Shown: piece after piece, positions 17,766-25,544 of the stretch
How the letters are laid out: every line of letters begins with the position of its first letter
Numbering within the stretch: position 1 is the first letter of the stretch
From: Chthonomonas sp. UBA1950
GTDB lineage: Bacteria; Armatimonadota; Fimbriimonadia; Fimbriimonadales; Fimbriimonadaceae
Direction: 5' to 3'
Assembly (NCBI GenBank): GCA_002336105.1
Contig: DDEQ01000012.1
Coordinates: 84,300 to 148,299 of the forward strand
Length of the DNA: 64,000 nt
Translations under genes and position numbers: made by a program
Notes under the pieces: generated by a model
The model's input: the letters and a program-made list of their open reading frames with translations, nothing else
Databases searched by the model: none
Told to the model about the DNA's origin: nothing

Positions 17766-18753
17766 CCGATTTCACACTCCTAAATCGAATCGAGGCTGCA
17801 ACGAGGATCATCGCGCCAAGGACGACGGATGTGATGCCTTTTGGAACGCCGTTCGCTTGTAACGAAACGCCTCCTTTTGCCAGAATTCCGAAGAGTAGAC
17901 TCGCCGGAATCAACCCAATTGCCGAGTTCCCAGCCAAGAGAGCAACTCCGAGCGCATCAAACCCATAGCCAGGTGAAAAACCTTGGTAAAACCTGCCTTC
18001 GTAAGCCAATACCTGAAACGCACCAGCAATTCCGGCGATTCCGCCTGAAAGAGACATCGCCCAAACTTGGATTTTCTTAGCCGAGATTCCGGCGAATTTC
18101 GAAGCTGTTGGGTTAGCACCTACCGCTTGAAGTTCGTATCCTGCAACGGTTTTCCGCATCCAAAACCAAAGCATGATGACTCCAATGACTCCTACACAGA
18201 TGCTCCATCCTAGTTCGAAGGCACCTGAGTTGATGAGAGCTGGGATGCGAGTATCCGTCGCCAGATCCGCTGTTGAAGCCTCTTGGGAACCGGCGGCTTT
18301 CAGAGGTCCTTGAACTAGAAAGTCGGTAAAACGGCCCGCAACGTAGTTCATCATGATCGTCGTGATGACCTCGTGCCCATTTCGATAGGCTTTGATGAGG
18401 CCAGCAGGGAGGGCCCATAGCATTCCTCCTAAACACGCGACGAGAATCGAAAGCAGAATTCCTACTGGCCCCTGAACGCGTAATCCAACTGTCGCAGCAA
18501 GTGTCGCTCCGACGAGAAACTGTCCTTCGACACCGATATTGAAAAGGCCAGCCTTCAGTGCGATGTAAACGCCAAGGCCAAGAATCAGCAACGGCGCGGT
18601 TTCCTTTAGGGTGCCGCTAAAGGCGCCAAGGCTCCCGAGGCTTCCCTGAAACAGCGTTTTGGTCGCTTCCATCGGACTGACGCCGGATATCAGTAGCCCA
18701 GTGGCAAGAATCGCCAACGCACCAGCGATGAGGGCAGTGATTTTACCGTTCAC
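17758..18753 (-). CDS. ABC transporter permease, BMP/nucleoside importer type (first permease)
   Basis: This 331-residue inner-membrane permease of the YufP/NupP type pairs with the following permease. Key family segments are KETAPLLILGLGVYIALKAGLFNIGVEGQFLVGA (leader helices and the GLFNIGVEGQ signature), the HEVITTIMMNYVA loop, and VGANPTASKFAGISAKKIQ, which contacts the ATPase. Its GTG start overlaps the ATPase stop as GTGA, so the two are coupled. About ten hydrophobic segments are visible. Confidence 0.92.
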   Translation of the reverse strand: MNGKITALIAGALAILATGLLISGVSPMEATKTLFQGSLGSLGAFSGTLKETAPLLILGLGVYIALKAGLFNIGVEGQFLVGATLAATVGLRVQGPVGILLSILVACLGGMLWALPAGLIKAYRNGHEVITTIMMNYVAGRFTDFLVQGPLKAAGSQEASTADLATDTRIPALINSGAFELGWSICVGVIGVIMLWFWMRKTVAGYELQAVGANPTASKFAGISAKKIQVWAMSLSGGIAGIAGAFQVLAYEGRFYQGFSPGYGFDALGVALLAGNSAIGLIPASLLFGILAKGGVSLQANGVPKGITSVVLGAMILVAASIRFRSVKSGD

Positions 18754-20249
18754 TGGGCACCCACCATGAGACGGCCAATCGCTTGTCGATCTCTTGCTTC
18801 TTCTGGTTTCGGTTGTCGAAGCTCCCCTCGATTCATGGCAACAATTCTGTCGCAGTGAATAAGTAATTCATCAAGATCAAAGCTGACGACGAGGGCCGAA
18901 GCGCCGGCTTTGCACTTCTCGCGGATTGCCGCATAAACATCTGCAGTTCCATTGAGGTCGAGGCCTCTCGCGGGTTGAAAAGCTAAGATCAGCTTTGGCG
19001 ACATTTCGAGCGCTCTCGCTGCCACAAATCTCTGTTGGTTTCCCCCGGAGAGTGTCCGCATCGGTTGATTTAAGCCGCCATGTTTCGTTGAGAACTTTTC
19101 GGCAACCACTTCTGCCCATTTATGCCGGTCCGGAGTCGAGATAAAAAGGGATTTTTGAATCGGTTCAAGCCTTTGGAGCCCGAGTATTGCGTTATCTTCA
19201 AGTGACCAATCTTCAATAACGCCTTCTTCATGTCGATCTTCGGCGATCAGCCTCAAGCCGAATTGCAAGCGCTTTGCCGATGACCAATTCGTGACCTCTT
19301 GGTCATCAATAGAAACCGAGCCACTGTCAATCTTTCGGACGCCAAGAAGCGCTTGGAAGAGCTCTCTTTGCCCGCTTCCGTCAACCCCAGCTATCCCAAC
19401 GACTTCACCTCGTTTCACCTGAAGGTCTAGCCCTTTCAGCACATCGTGTCTTCGGTCGTCTTTAACAACGATTTTTGAGATATCGAGAGCGATCCCTAAA
19501 TCCCTTACCGGCTCTATGACAGGTGGTTCAACGAGGCTTCCACCGACAATTAATTCTGCGAGAGACCGATCAGTCACTTCTGAAACCGGGTGTGAGGAAA
19601 TCAGTTTTCCGCCTCTCAAAACCGTGACGGTTTTGCAGTGGTCCATCACTTCAGGCAATCGATGCGTTACTAAAATGACAGTTGCACCTTCATCAACAAG
19701 CTTACGCAAACTTGCAAATAGTGCCTCGCTATCGGATGGCGATAACATGGCAGTCGGCTCATCTAAGATCATTACTTTGGCATTTCGCCAAAGTAATTTG
19801 AGTATCTCTAATTTTTGAGCGCCAGCAGGGCTAAGGGTTTCGGCATCGCTGTCCCAGTCAAATTCAAAACCCATCCGTTTAGCCAGTTCATCAGCGCGCT
19901 TTTTGGCTTCGGAGACTTTTACTATTGGTCCACCTTCTGCACCAAGGATCAAGTTTTGAAGGCATGTTAGGGCAGGGATAATGCCGTAGTGTTGGCTGAC
20001 CATGCCGATGCCATGCTGAATGGCGTCTTTTGAGTTCTTAAAAGTGTGAGGTTGATCATCAAGCTTAACTTCGCCCGAGTCCGGTTGAAGGGCGCCATAC
20101 AACACTCGCATAAGTGTCGTTTTTCCTGCGCCATTTTCTCCAACCAGCGCGTGAATCGTGCCTTTCTCGACACTCAAACTGACGTTGTCAAGCGCAGCAA
20201 CTGCTCCGAAATGCTTGGATATACCGAGCAGTTCTACAGCGAAAGTCAA
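18750..20249 (-). CDS. ABC transporter ATP-binding protein with two nucleotide-binding domains (YufO/NupO-like)
   Basis: This 499-residue duplicated ATPase powers the adjacent importer. The first domain has Walker A VGENGAGKTT (about 36-45), signature LSPAGAQ and Walker B VMILDEPTAM. The second domain has the degenerate Walker A GIAGVDGSGQRE, signature LSGGNQQ and Walker B-like LILAFQPARGLD. This asymmetry (active first site, altered second site) is normal for the sugar/BMP importer subfamily. The start is TTG at 20249, overlapping the dehydrogenase stop as TTGA. No solute-binding lipoprotein gene is adjacent, which is unusual because BMP-type binding proteins are usually encoded first in such operons. 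Confidence 0.93.
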   Translation of the reverse strand: MTFAVELLGISKHFGAVAALDNVSLSVEKGTIHALVGENGAGKTTLMRVLYGALQPDSGEVKLDDQPHTFKNSKDAIQHGIGMVSQHYGIIPALTCLQNLILGAEGGPIVKVSEAKKRADELAKRMGFEFDWDSDAETLSPAGAQKLEILKLLWRNAKVMILDEPTAMLSPSDSEALFASLRKLVDEGATVILVTHRLPEVMDHCKTVTVLRGGKLISSHPVSEVTDRSLAELIVGGSLVEPPVIEPVRDLGIALDISKIVVKDDRRHDVLKGLDLQVKRGEVVGIAGVDGSGQRELFQALLGVRKIDSGSVSIDDQEVTNWSSAKRLQFGLRLIAEDRHEEGVIEDWSLEDNAILGLQRLEPIQKSLFISTPDRHKWAEVVAEKFSTKHGGLNQPMRTLSGGNQQRFVAARALEMSPKLILAFQPARGLDLNGTADVYAAIREKCKAGASALVVSFDLDELLIHCDRIVAMNRGELRQPKPEEARDRQAIGRLMVGAQ

Positions 20250-21112
20250 GACTGCATCCTCATCATGATCTCAAAGAGCGCGGCAGTTGTCCACTCGCCA
20301 TGACCTTCTGCCTCAAGTTCGCTTAGGAGTTGATCGACGAGCTTGGTTCCGGGGATGGCGGCATTAATGGACTGTGCGGCGTCGCCGCAGTATCCAAAAT
20401 CTTTCCGCTGGTTGATAACGCTAAAGCCGGGGGACCAATCTTTTGCAAGGATTTTAGGGCCGTAGTTCTCAAATGCCCAGCTTCCAGCCGCTCCTCCACC
20501 GATCATGTCGCGTGCAAGTTCGATATCCAGTCCAGCCTTTTTGGCGAAGGCGAGGGATTCACAAAGAGCTAGAAGGGCCCCTCCAACCGCGATCTGATTA
20601 GCCATTTTCATCATCTGTCCAGAGCCGCTTGGACCGACATGTTCGACGCGTTTTGAAAAGGACTTAATGTAAGGCAAAGCTCGCTTATAGTCTTCAGTGT
20701 CTCCGCCACAAAAGACGGTCAATTGCCCTTTTTGTGCTCCCATACTGCCACCAGTAATCGGAGCGTCAAGCAACGAAAAACTGTTACGCTTTAACTCAGC
20801 GTAGAGGTGTTTTGCGCCGTCTGGCGAGATGGTTGAATGGTCGACAAATAGGGTTCCTGGGTGGGCAGATCTGGCTGCCTCCCAAACACACATTTCGACG
20901 TCTTCCGTGCGCGAAACACACAAGAAAACTAGGCTGCAAGCAGAGCCTAAATCGGCAAGCGATGGGGCTAATTGCGCTCCCTCGTCGACTAAGGACATAG
21001 CCTTTTCGCGGCTTCGATTCCAAACGGTCACTTGGTGGCCGGCACGCAAAAGATGGCCTGCCATAGGCCCGCCCATGACACCTAGACCCACAAATCCGAT
21101 GTTATCGCTCAC
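20246..21112 (-). CDS. NAD(P)-dependent beta-hydroxyacid dehydrogenase (3-hydroxyisobutyrate dehydrogenase family)
   Basis: This 288-residue cytoplasmic oxidoreductase starts with the Rossmann motif IGFVGLGVMGGPMAGHLLRAGH (GLGVMG at about 9-14), followed by VWNRS. The substrate segment DAPITGGSMGAQKGQL matches DAPVSGG of the family, and the catalytic Lys lies in QMMKMANQ. Members reduce or oxidise short beta-hydroxyacids such as 3-hydroxyisobutyrate, tartronate semialdehyde or glyoxylate-type acids. The start is a GTG at 21112. It is the first gene of the importer operon and overlaps the ATPase start, so the imported compound may be related to its substrate; this is inference. Confidence 0.9.
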   Translation of the reverse strand: MSDNIGFVGLGVMGGPMAGHLLRAGHQVTVWNRSREKAMSLVDEGAQLAPSLADLGSACSLVFLCVSRTEDVEMCVWEAARSAHPGTLFVDHSTISPDGAKHLYAELKRNSFSLLDAPITGGSMGAQKGQLTVFCGGDTEDYKRALPYIKSFSKRVEHVGPSGSGQMMKMANQIAVGGALLALCESLAFAKKAGLDIELARDMIGGGAAGSWAFENYGPKILAKDWSPGFSVINQRKDFGYCGDAAQSINAAIPGTKLVDQLLSELEAEGHGEWTTAALFEIMMRMQS

Positions 21113-21238
21113 TGCCCGAAGAGCGTACCCAAAGACACTCCTCTAGCCTTTTGAACGGATCAGATTGATTGATGGTGTGAGAGGCATCAAGGGCTTTCTC
21201 GACGCAATCATTAACTATTTACTCGAACGCGGTAGATC

Positions 21239-21252
21239 TTTCATTAATGAAA
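21239..21252. promoter_or_regulatory. Perfect 14-bp palindrome upstream of the prepilin promoter
   Basis: The sequence TTTCATTAATGAAA is a perfect palindrome centred 33 bases upstream of the -35 element of the predicted prepilin promoter. It lies in the 244-base gap between the divergent dehydrogenase and prepilin genes, in an AT-rich stretch. Its size and symmetry fit a dimeric regulator site. It could act on either promoter. The function is inferred from position and symmetry only. Confidence 0.4.
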
Positions 21253-21277
21253 AAAGTTCCCAAATGTTAAAAATTTT

Positions 21278-21306
21278 TTGGTAATTGAGCTTTTTTCACC
21301 TATCAT
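21278..21306 (+). promoter_or_regulatory. Probable sigma-70-type promoter for the prepilin gene
   Basis: TTGGTA (21278-21283) and TATCAT (21301-21306) are separated by exactly 17 bases, matching the consensus at 4 of 6 and 5 of 6 positions. An A/T-rich tract (21251-21277) lies directly upstream, as in strong promoters with an UP element. The predicted start lies about 45 bases before the ribosome site AGAAGGAG at 21343-21350. Confidence 0.55.
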
Positions 21307-21356
21307 GTCCTTGTCTTTTGGGCCTTTTGCCTTCCGGGCTTCAGAAGGAGTTTGTT

Positions 21357-22301
21357 ATGAAAAACCGAGCTTTTACCCTTATCGAGCTGCTCGTCGTTAT
21401 TGCCATCATTGCTATTTTGGCGGCGATCTTGTTCCCTGTCTTTGCTCAAGCCAAGGAAGCAGCAAAGAAGACGACAGCCATCAGTAACTTTAAGCAGGCC
21501 GGAACTGCTGTCGCCATGTATACCGCTGACTACGATGGAGGCTACATGCTTTCCAACAGTGGTAGCATCGGCGGCCCAGGTTGGGGATTCGGCCCTCCTG
21601 ACACCGTTCCTGCACAGCAGATGTATCCATATGTTAAGAACTGGCGAATCACCATCGATCCAATGGATCCGTGGCAGAGCGAAGATCAGCGTGTTAAGGA
21701 CCAAATTCAGTATATGAGCGGTGCCACGTATGCAACCCTCACTGATGCTCAGAGATCCTATGCTCTTGGTGTACGAAGCAACATTGGTTACAACTACGCA
21801 TTCTTCAGCCCTTGGCGAGTAGTCAGCCAGACCGGCGGCTATTACGTCGGCTCCGCTTCGACAAACGAGACCGGTGTTGGTAACCCTTCAAACACTCTGA
21901 TGTGGGGAACATCCATTTGGGATCGAACAAGCGGCGGTAGTCCAACTGGTGGTGGCAACTGGGTTATCGAGACTCCTTGTTGGATGGACTCGAGCGGTAA
22001 CTACCTCCAACCATTTGCACAGTATGCGGCGGATGGAACGCTTGCGAGTTATCCTGGAGGATGGTCAAATAGCGGTGCCTCTTGGATCGTTTATGGTGGT
22101 CTTTGGCCGTTCTACAATCAGGTCAGCCTCAACAACGTTTCTGCTGGCCTCAAAGATGGTCAGATCGTTATCGGTTTTGCTGATACGCATGCCAAGGCCC
22201 GCAACATCAAGCAGTTGACCGAAGGCTGCTCGGCTTGGGGCACTTCTGATAGAAAGGGCAAGGTCACCGATAAAGAAAAATTCATTTGGGACCTTGAGTA
22301 A
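21357..22301 (+). CDS. Prepilin-type protein (type II secretion / type IV pilin-like, DUF1559 style)
   Basis: This 314-residue major pseudopilin starts at the ATG at 21357, which follows a strong ribosome site AGAAGGAG. The frame extends further upstream but has no support there. The leader is MKNRA, cleaved before FTLIELLVVIAIIAILAA by prepilin peptidase, which also methylates the new Phe. The helix continues into FPVFAQAKEAAKKTTAISNFKQAG, the usual Armatimonadota pattern. The C-terminal IGFADTHAKA is a variant of the H-X9-DG motif, with Thr for Gly. A strong promoter and ribosome site suggest high expression. It is translationally coupled to the lipoprotein (TAATG). Confidence 0.93.
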   Translation: MKNRAFTLIELLVVIAIIAILAAILFPVFAQAKEAAKKTTAISNFKQAGTAVAMYTADYDGGYMLSNSGSIGGPGWGFGPPDTVPAQQMYPYVKNWRITIDPMDPWQSEDQRVKDQIQYMSGATYATLTDAQRSYALGVRSNIGYNYAFFSPWRVVSQTGGYYVGSASTNETGVGNPSNTLMWGTSIWDRTSGGSPTGGGNWVIETPCWMDSSGNYLQPFAQYAADGTLASYPGGWSNSGASWIVYGGLWPFYNQVSLNNVSAGLKDGQIVIGFADTHAKARNIKQLTEGCSAWGTSDRKGKVTDKEKFIWDLE

Positions 22302-22531
22302 TGTCTAAACAACAGATTCTCATTGTTCTAGGTGTTGTGAGCGTTCTGGCGATTGGTTGTTCAAAGAGTGAAGAGCCAACCGGAGGCAACAGCGTAGCAA
22401 GTGATCTTGCCGCTGCTCAGAAAGACGCTCCAGCGGAAAGCGGTTCAAAGAAATCTTCGATGTTGAAGGTTGACGACTCAAAAGCAAAGGAGTCTGATAA
22501 GGGTAACGAAGCTCCAAAGACAGGAAAATAG
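22301..22531 (+). CDS. Small lipoprotein of unknown function
   Basis: This 76-residue lipoprotein has a signal sequence with lipobox LAIGC (Cys20), and the rest is a Ser/Lys/Ala/Glu-rich, probably disordered tail with no fold that I recognise. The ATG shares one base with the prepilin stop (TAATG), and a strong terminator follows at 22551-22588, so it is translated with the prepilin. A small lipoprotein directly after a pilin gene may help anchor or assemble the fibre; this is inference from the arrangement. Confidence 0.8.
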   Translation: MSKQQILIVLGVVSVLAIGCSKSEEPTGGNSVASDLAAAQKDAPAESGSKKSSMLKVDDSKAKESDKGNEAPKTGK

Positions 22532-22550
22532 AGGCTAATAATCAGCCCCA

Positions 22551-22588
22551 AAAGAGTGTTGTTTCTATTCGAAACAACACTCTTTTTT
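22551..22588. terminator. Strong, probably bidirectional intrinsic terminator
   Basis: Arms 22551-22565 and 22571-22585 form a perfect 15-bp stem with a TATTC loop, and the plus strand ends in a run of six T (22583-22588). On the minus strand the stem is followed by TTTTGGGG, so it can also stop transcription of hisD, whose stop codon overlaps the T-run. It closes the prepilin-lipoprotein unit and the convergent gltX-hisD unit. Confidence 0.9.
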
Positions 22589-23903
22589 ACCGTCGCCGAG
22601 CGGTCGCCCCGAAGCCGTGAGTTGGGAAACCTTCTAACTCTCCAAACGCTTCGACGATCTCAATAAGGGGTTTGATTGTTGACAGCGTCATGTAGCTCGT
22701 GCTTTGAACTTTGATGAAATCCAAGACATTGAGCGGAGACTGCCACCTTGCGGCACCACTAGTCGGTAGCGTATGGCTGGGACCAAGGCAGAAATCACCG
22801 GCACTTTCAGGGGTCCATTCGCCTAGCAGAACACACCCTGCATTCACAATCTTCTCAACCTGAGTTTCAGGATCCTGAATCGCCAAAGTCAGGTGCTCAG
22901 GAGCGATCTGATTGACGATGTCGATCGCTTCCAATAGATCTTTTGCGACGATTGCCAAGCTTTGTTCCGCCATAGCCCGGCGCATCGTTTCTTCGTGTAT
23001 AGTCCCAGTAGCTTGACGGTCTATTTCGGCAAGAATCGCCTGACAAGTGGCTTCGCTGATCGTCACTAAGAAGCCTGCGTTATCCGGTGCGTGCTCAATC
23101 TGCGTCAGAAAGTCTGCAGCGGCAAAAGAGACATTTGCATGGTCATCGGCAAGCACGCAAACTTCGCTTGGCCCGGCATAACCGTCAAGGCCAACTCGGC
23201 CCCAAAGTTGCCGTTTTGCTTCGTTGACGAACTTGTTACCTGGGCCGACCACCTTATCAACTCTCTCGATTGACTCTGTCCCGAAAGCAAGAGCCGCTAC
23301 TGCAGCAGCACCGCCAACCTTCACGACTTGGCAAGCTAAGCCTTTGATTTGACTCGCAAATAAAACGGCTGGGTCAAGGTTGCCATCTTTACGACAGGGT
23401 GTCGTTATGACGATTCGCTTGACGCCACTTGCTTTGGCGGGAACCGCATTCATGATAACGCTGCTAACGTAGGTAGCACGTCCGCCGGGAACATACACTC
23501 CAGCCGACCGGAGCGGGCGTAACATTTGGCCCAAGAAAGCGCCGTCTCCCTGTTCGGTTTTCCACCGAGCGATGTCGCCGCTCATGGTCCAACCCTCGCG
23601 GATTCGCTTAGCTTCTTCGGTATGAAAATCGAGAACTCGATTGTAGCTAGTCAGAATGGCTTGTTTAAGGTTGTCTGGAACTTGCCGTGAGGCTGATTCT
23701 AGTTCGTCAGACGACACATGGATGCTTTTGATATCAGGCGAATCAAAGCGTCTGGCACAGTCAAGTAGGGCAGCATCGCCGCGATGTTGAACGTCCTTGA
23801 TGATTTGCCGAACAATCGATTCAGTCTGTTCATCGGATGCGATGGTTCGCTGACGCAGAATTCCGATCACGTCATCGACTCCGGAGCGTAAGATGCGAAT
23901 CAT
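22587..23903 (-). CDS. hisD: Histidinol dehydrogenase
   Basis: This enzyme makes the last two NAD-dependent oxidations of L-histidinol to L-histidine. It is 438 residues, normal for the family. Recognisable segments are PGGRATYVSSVIMNAVPAKASGV, the VGPGNKFVNEAKR motif, GPSEVCVLADDHA and IEHAPDN containing zinc and substrate residues, and QIAPEHLTL with the catalytic Glu-His pair. The ATG shares one base with the gltX stop (TGATG), so it is coupled to gltX. No other his gene is in the window, so the pathway genes appear scattered. The pairing with gltX is unusual but may only reflect local packing. Confidence 0.96.
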   Translation of the reverse strand: MIRILRSGVDDVIGILRQRTIASDEQTESIVRQIIKDVQHRGDAALLDCARRFDSPDIKSIHVSSDELESASRQVPDNLKQAILTSYNRVLDFHTEEAKRIREGWTMSGDIARWKTEQGDGAFLGQMLRPLRSAGVYVPGGRATYVSSVIMNAVPAKASGVKRIVITTPCRKDGNLDPAVLFASQIKGLACQVVKVGGAAAVAALAFGTESIERVDKVVGPGNKFVNEAKRQLWGRVGLDGYAGPSEVCVLADDHANVSFAAADFLTQIEHAPDNAGFLVTISEATCQAILAEIDRQATGTIHEETMRRAMAEQSLAIVAKDLLEAIDIVNQIAPEHLTLAIQDPETQVEKIVNAGCVLLGEWTPESAGDFCLGPSHTLPTSGAARWQSPLNVLDFIKVQSTSYMTLSTIKPLIEIVEAFGELEGFPTHGFGATARRR

Positions 23904-25456
23904 CAGGACGCTAACTCCAAAGCTTTTCTGAATCGAGCTATTACTTTGTCTTTGCCAAGAACGGACATGAGCTCAAACAAGCCTGGTCCTGCGGTTTTCC
24001 CGGTCATGGCAACACGAATTGGGTGAACAACCGGACCAAGTTTCTCAAATCCCTTGGTCTCGGCGTAGGTTTTCACAAGTGACTCATATTCCTCTAGTTT
24101 CGTCGGATTCGTGCTCTCGACCAACTGGATCAGGTCAGAAAACATGCCAGAAACATGAGCTTGTTTGAACCACTTTTCAACTGCCTTCGTATCCATCGGA
24201 GGCTCTTCAACCAAGAAGAACTCAAGACCATCGCCGAAGTCAGCCAAGGTCGTTACGCGAGGCTTAAGTTCCTCTACGGCTGCTTCGAGGTAGTTTCTGT
24301 TTTGAGAGGCTTTTGCGACAATTGCGTCCAACTTCTTCAGAACATCAATCCCGTTGATGGGCACTTGATTTGGCATCGGTTCGTCGACGAAGTTCTGCCA
24401 ATACTGTCGGGTGTAGTCGTCGGTGATATAAGCCACAAGATCGTCGACAAGTTCTGAAGCACTCTTCTCGCGGATTCGAACACCGTTTAGCCATTTCAGC
24501 TTTTCGATATCGAAAAAGCCTGGCGAAGCCTGCAAACCGTCAACGCTGAACCGCTCGACCATCTCAGACTCCGACATCACCTCGCGATCCTCGCCTGGTG
24601 ACCATCCGATCAGTGCGATGAAGTTCTTGAGAGCTTCTTTGAGGTATCCCTGAGCGCTGTAGTCGAGCACCCTTGTTGCGCCATGCCGCTTGGAGAGCTT
24701 TTTGCCGTCTTTCCCAACGATAACGGAGCAGTGAACAAAGATAGGTCTTTCCCAACCAAAAGCATCGAATAGTAACCAATGCAACGGGAAAGAAGGGAGC
24801 CACTCGTCGCCGCGCAAAACATGCGTGATACCCATCAGGTGGTCATCCACCATGGCGGCAAAGTGATAGGTTGGCATGCCGTCAGTTTTGATGAGGACCG
24901 GGTCGGGCAATAGGTCGCTGTTCCATTCGATCTGTCCACGAATCGCGTCTTGCATCACGATGGTTTGACCACGAGGGATGCGCTGTCGAATGACGTATGG
25001 CTTGCCCTCAGCCTCAGCTTGCGCAACTTGGTCTGCCGATGCATCACGCCAGTGGCCTCCAAAGTATCCAGTTGCCTGCTTTGCGGCAAGTTGTTGCTCT
25101 CGCATTGCCTCAAGTTCCTCGGGCGTATCAAAAGCTTTATAAGCTGAACCGTTATTCAAAAGAGTCTCAATATGAGTTGCGTAGATGCCTTCAGCCTGTC
25201 GCTCACTCTGCCGGTAAGGAAAGTGTGGACCGCCGACGTGTGGTCCCTCATCGAAGTCGATGCCTACCCAATGAAGGGTTTCAACGAACTCTTTTTCACT
25301 GTCGGCGTTGTATCTGGAGCGGTCAGTGTCTTCGATTCGCAAAATGAGCTGACCTTCATGCTTCTTGGCAAGAAGTTGATCAAAAAGAACGGTCCTTAAT
25401 GCTCCTACGTGGAGCAGACCGGTCGGACTCGGCGCAAATCGAACGCGAACGGACAT
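23903..25456 (-). CDS. gltX: Glutamyl-tRNA synthetase
   Basis: This class I aminoacyl-tRNA synthetase charges tRNA-Glu. It is 517 residues, slightly longer than typical. The HIGH-type motif is HVGA (residues 16-19, in APSPTGLLHVGALRT) and the KMSKS-type motif is KLSKRHG. The GEDR-type insertion and the helical anticodon-binding domain follow. The start at 25456 (ATG) gives VRVRFAPSPTG, the standard family N-terminus. Whether it also charges tRNA-Gln (with GatCAB) cannot be judged from one gene. It is divergent from the MATE gene across an 88-base gap filled by a large palindrome. Confidence 0.96.
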   Translation of the reverse strand: MSVRVRFAPSPTGLLHVGALRTVLFDQLLAKKHEGQLILRIEDTDRSRYNADSEKEFVETLHWVGIDFDEGPHVGGPHFPYRQSERQAEGIYATHIETLLNNGSAYKAFDTPEELEAMREQQLAAKQATGYFGGHWRDASADQVAQAEAEGKPYVIRQRIPRGQTIVMQDAIRGQIEWNSDLLPDPVLIKTDGMPTYHFAAMVDDHLMGITHVLRGDEWLPSFPLHWLLFDAFGWERPIFVHCSVIVGKDGKKLSKRHGATRVLDYSAQGYLKEALKNFIALIGWSPGEDREVMSESEMVERFSVDGLQASPGFFDIEKLKWLNGVRIREKSASELVDDLVAYITDDYTRQYWQNFVDEPMPNQVPINGIDVLKKLDAIVAKASQNRNYLEAAVEELKPRVTTLADFGDGLEFFLVEEPPMDTKAVEKWFKQAHVSGMFSDLIQLVESTNPTKLEEYESLVKTYAETKGFEKLGPVVHPIRVAMTGKTAGPGLFELMSVLGKDKVIARFRKALELAS

Positions 25457-25465
25457 AGCAGTTAA

Positions 25466-25534
25466 GGGTACCTGTCAGGGGCAGAACCAATCTGTCAGAT
25501 TGGTCCCGTCGTTCTGCCGCGAACGCAGGTATCC
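25466..25534. repeat. Three-tier nested inverted repeat between gltX and the MATE gene
   Basis: Three nested arm pairs are visible: GGGTACCTG (25466-25474) with CAGGTATCC (25526-25534, one G-U wobble), GGCAGAA (25480-25486) with TTCTGCC (25512-25518), and ACCAATCTG (25486-25494) with CAGATTGGT (25496-25504). Together they can fold into one long hairpin with short bulges. It starts 10 bases from the gltX ATG and ends 11 bases before the MATE start, so it fills the whole intergenic space. It could be a regulatory RNA structure, a palindromic operator or a small repeated element. I could not test for other copies. Confidence 0.7.
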
Positions 25535-25544
25535 TCAAAAGTCC

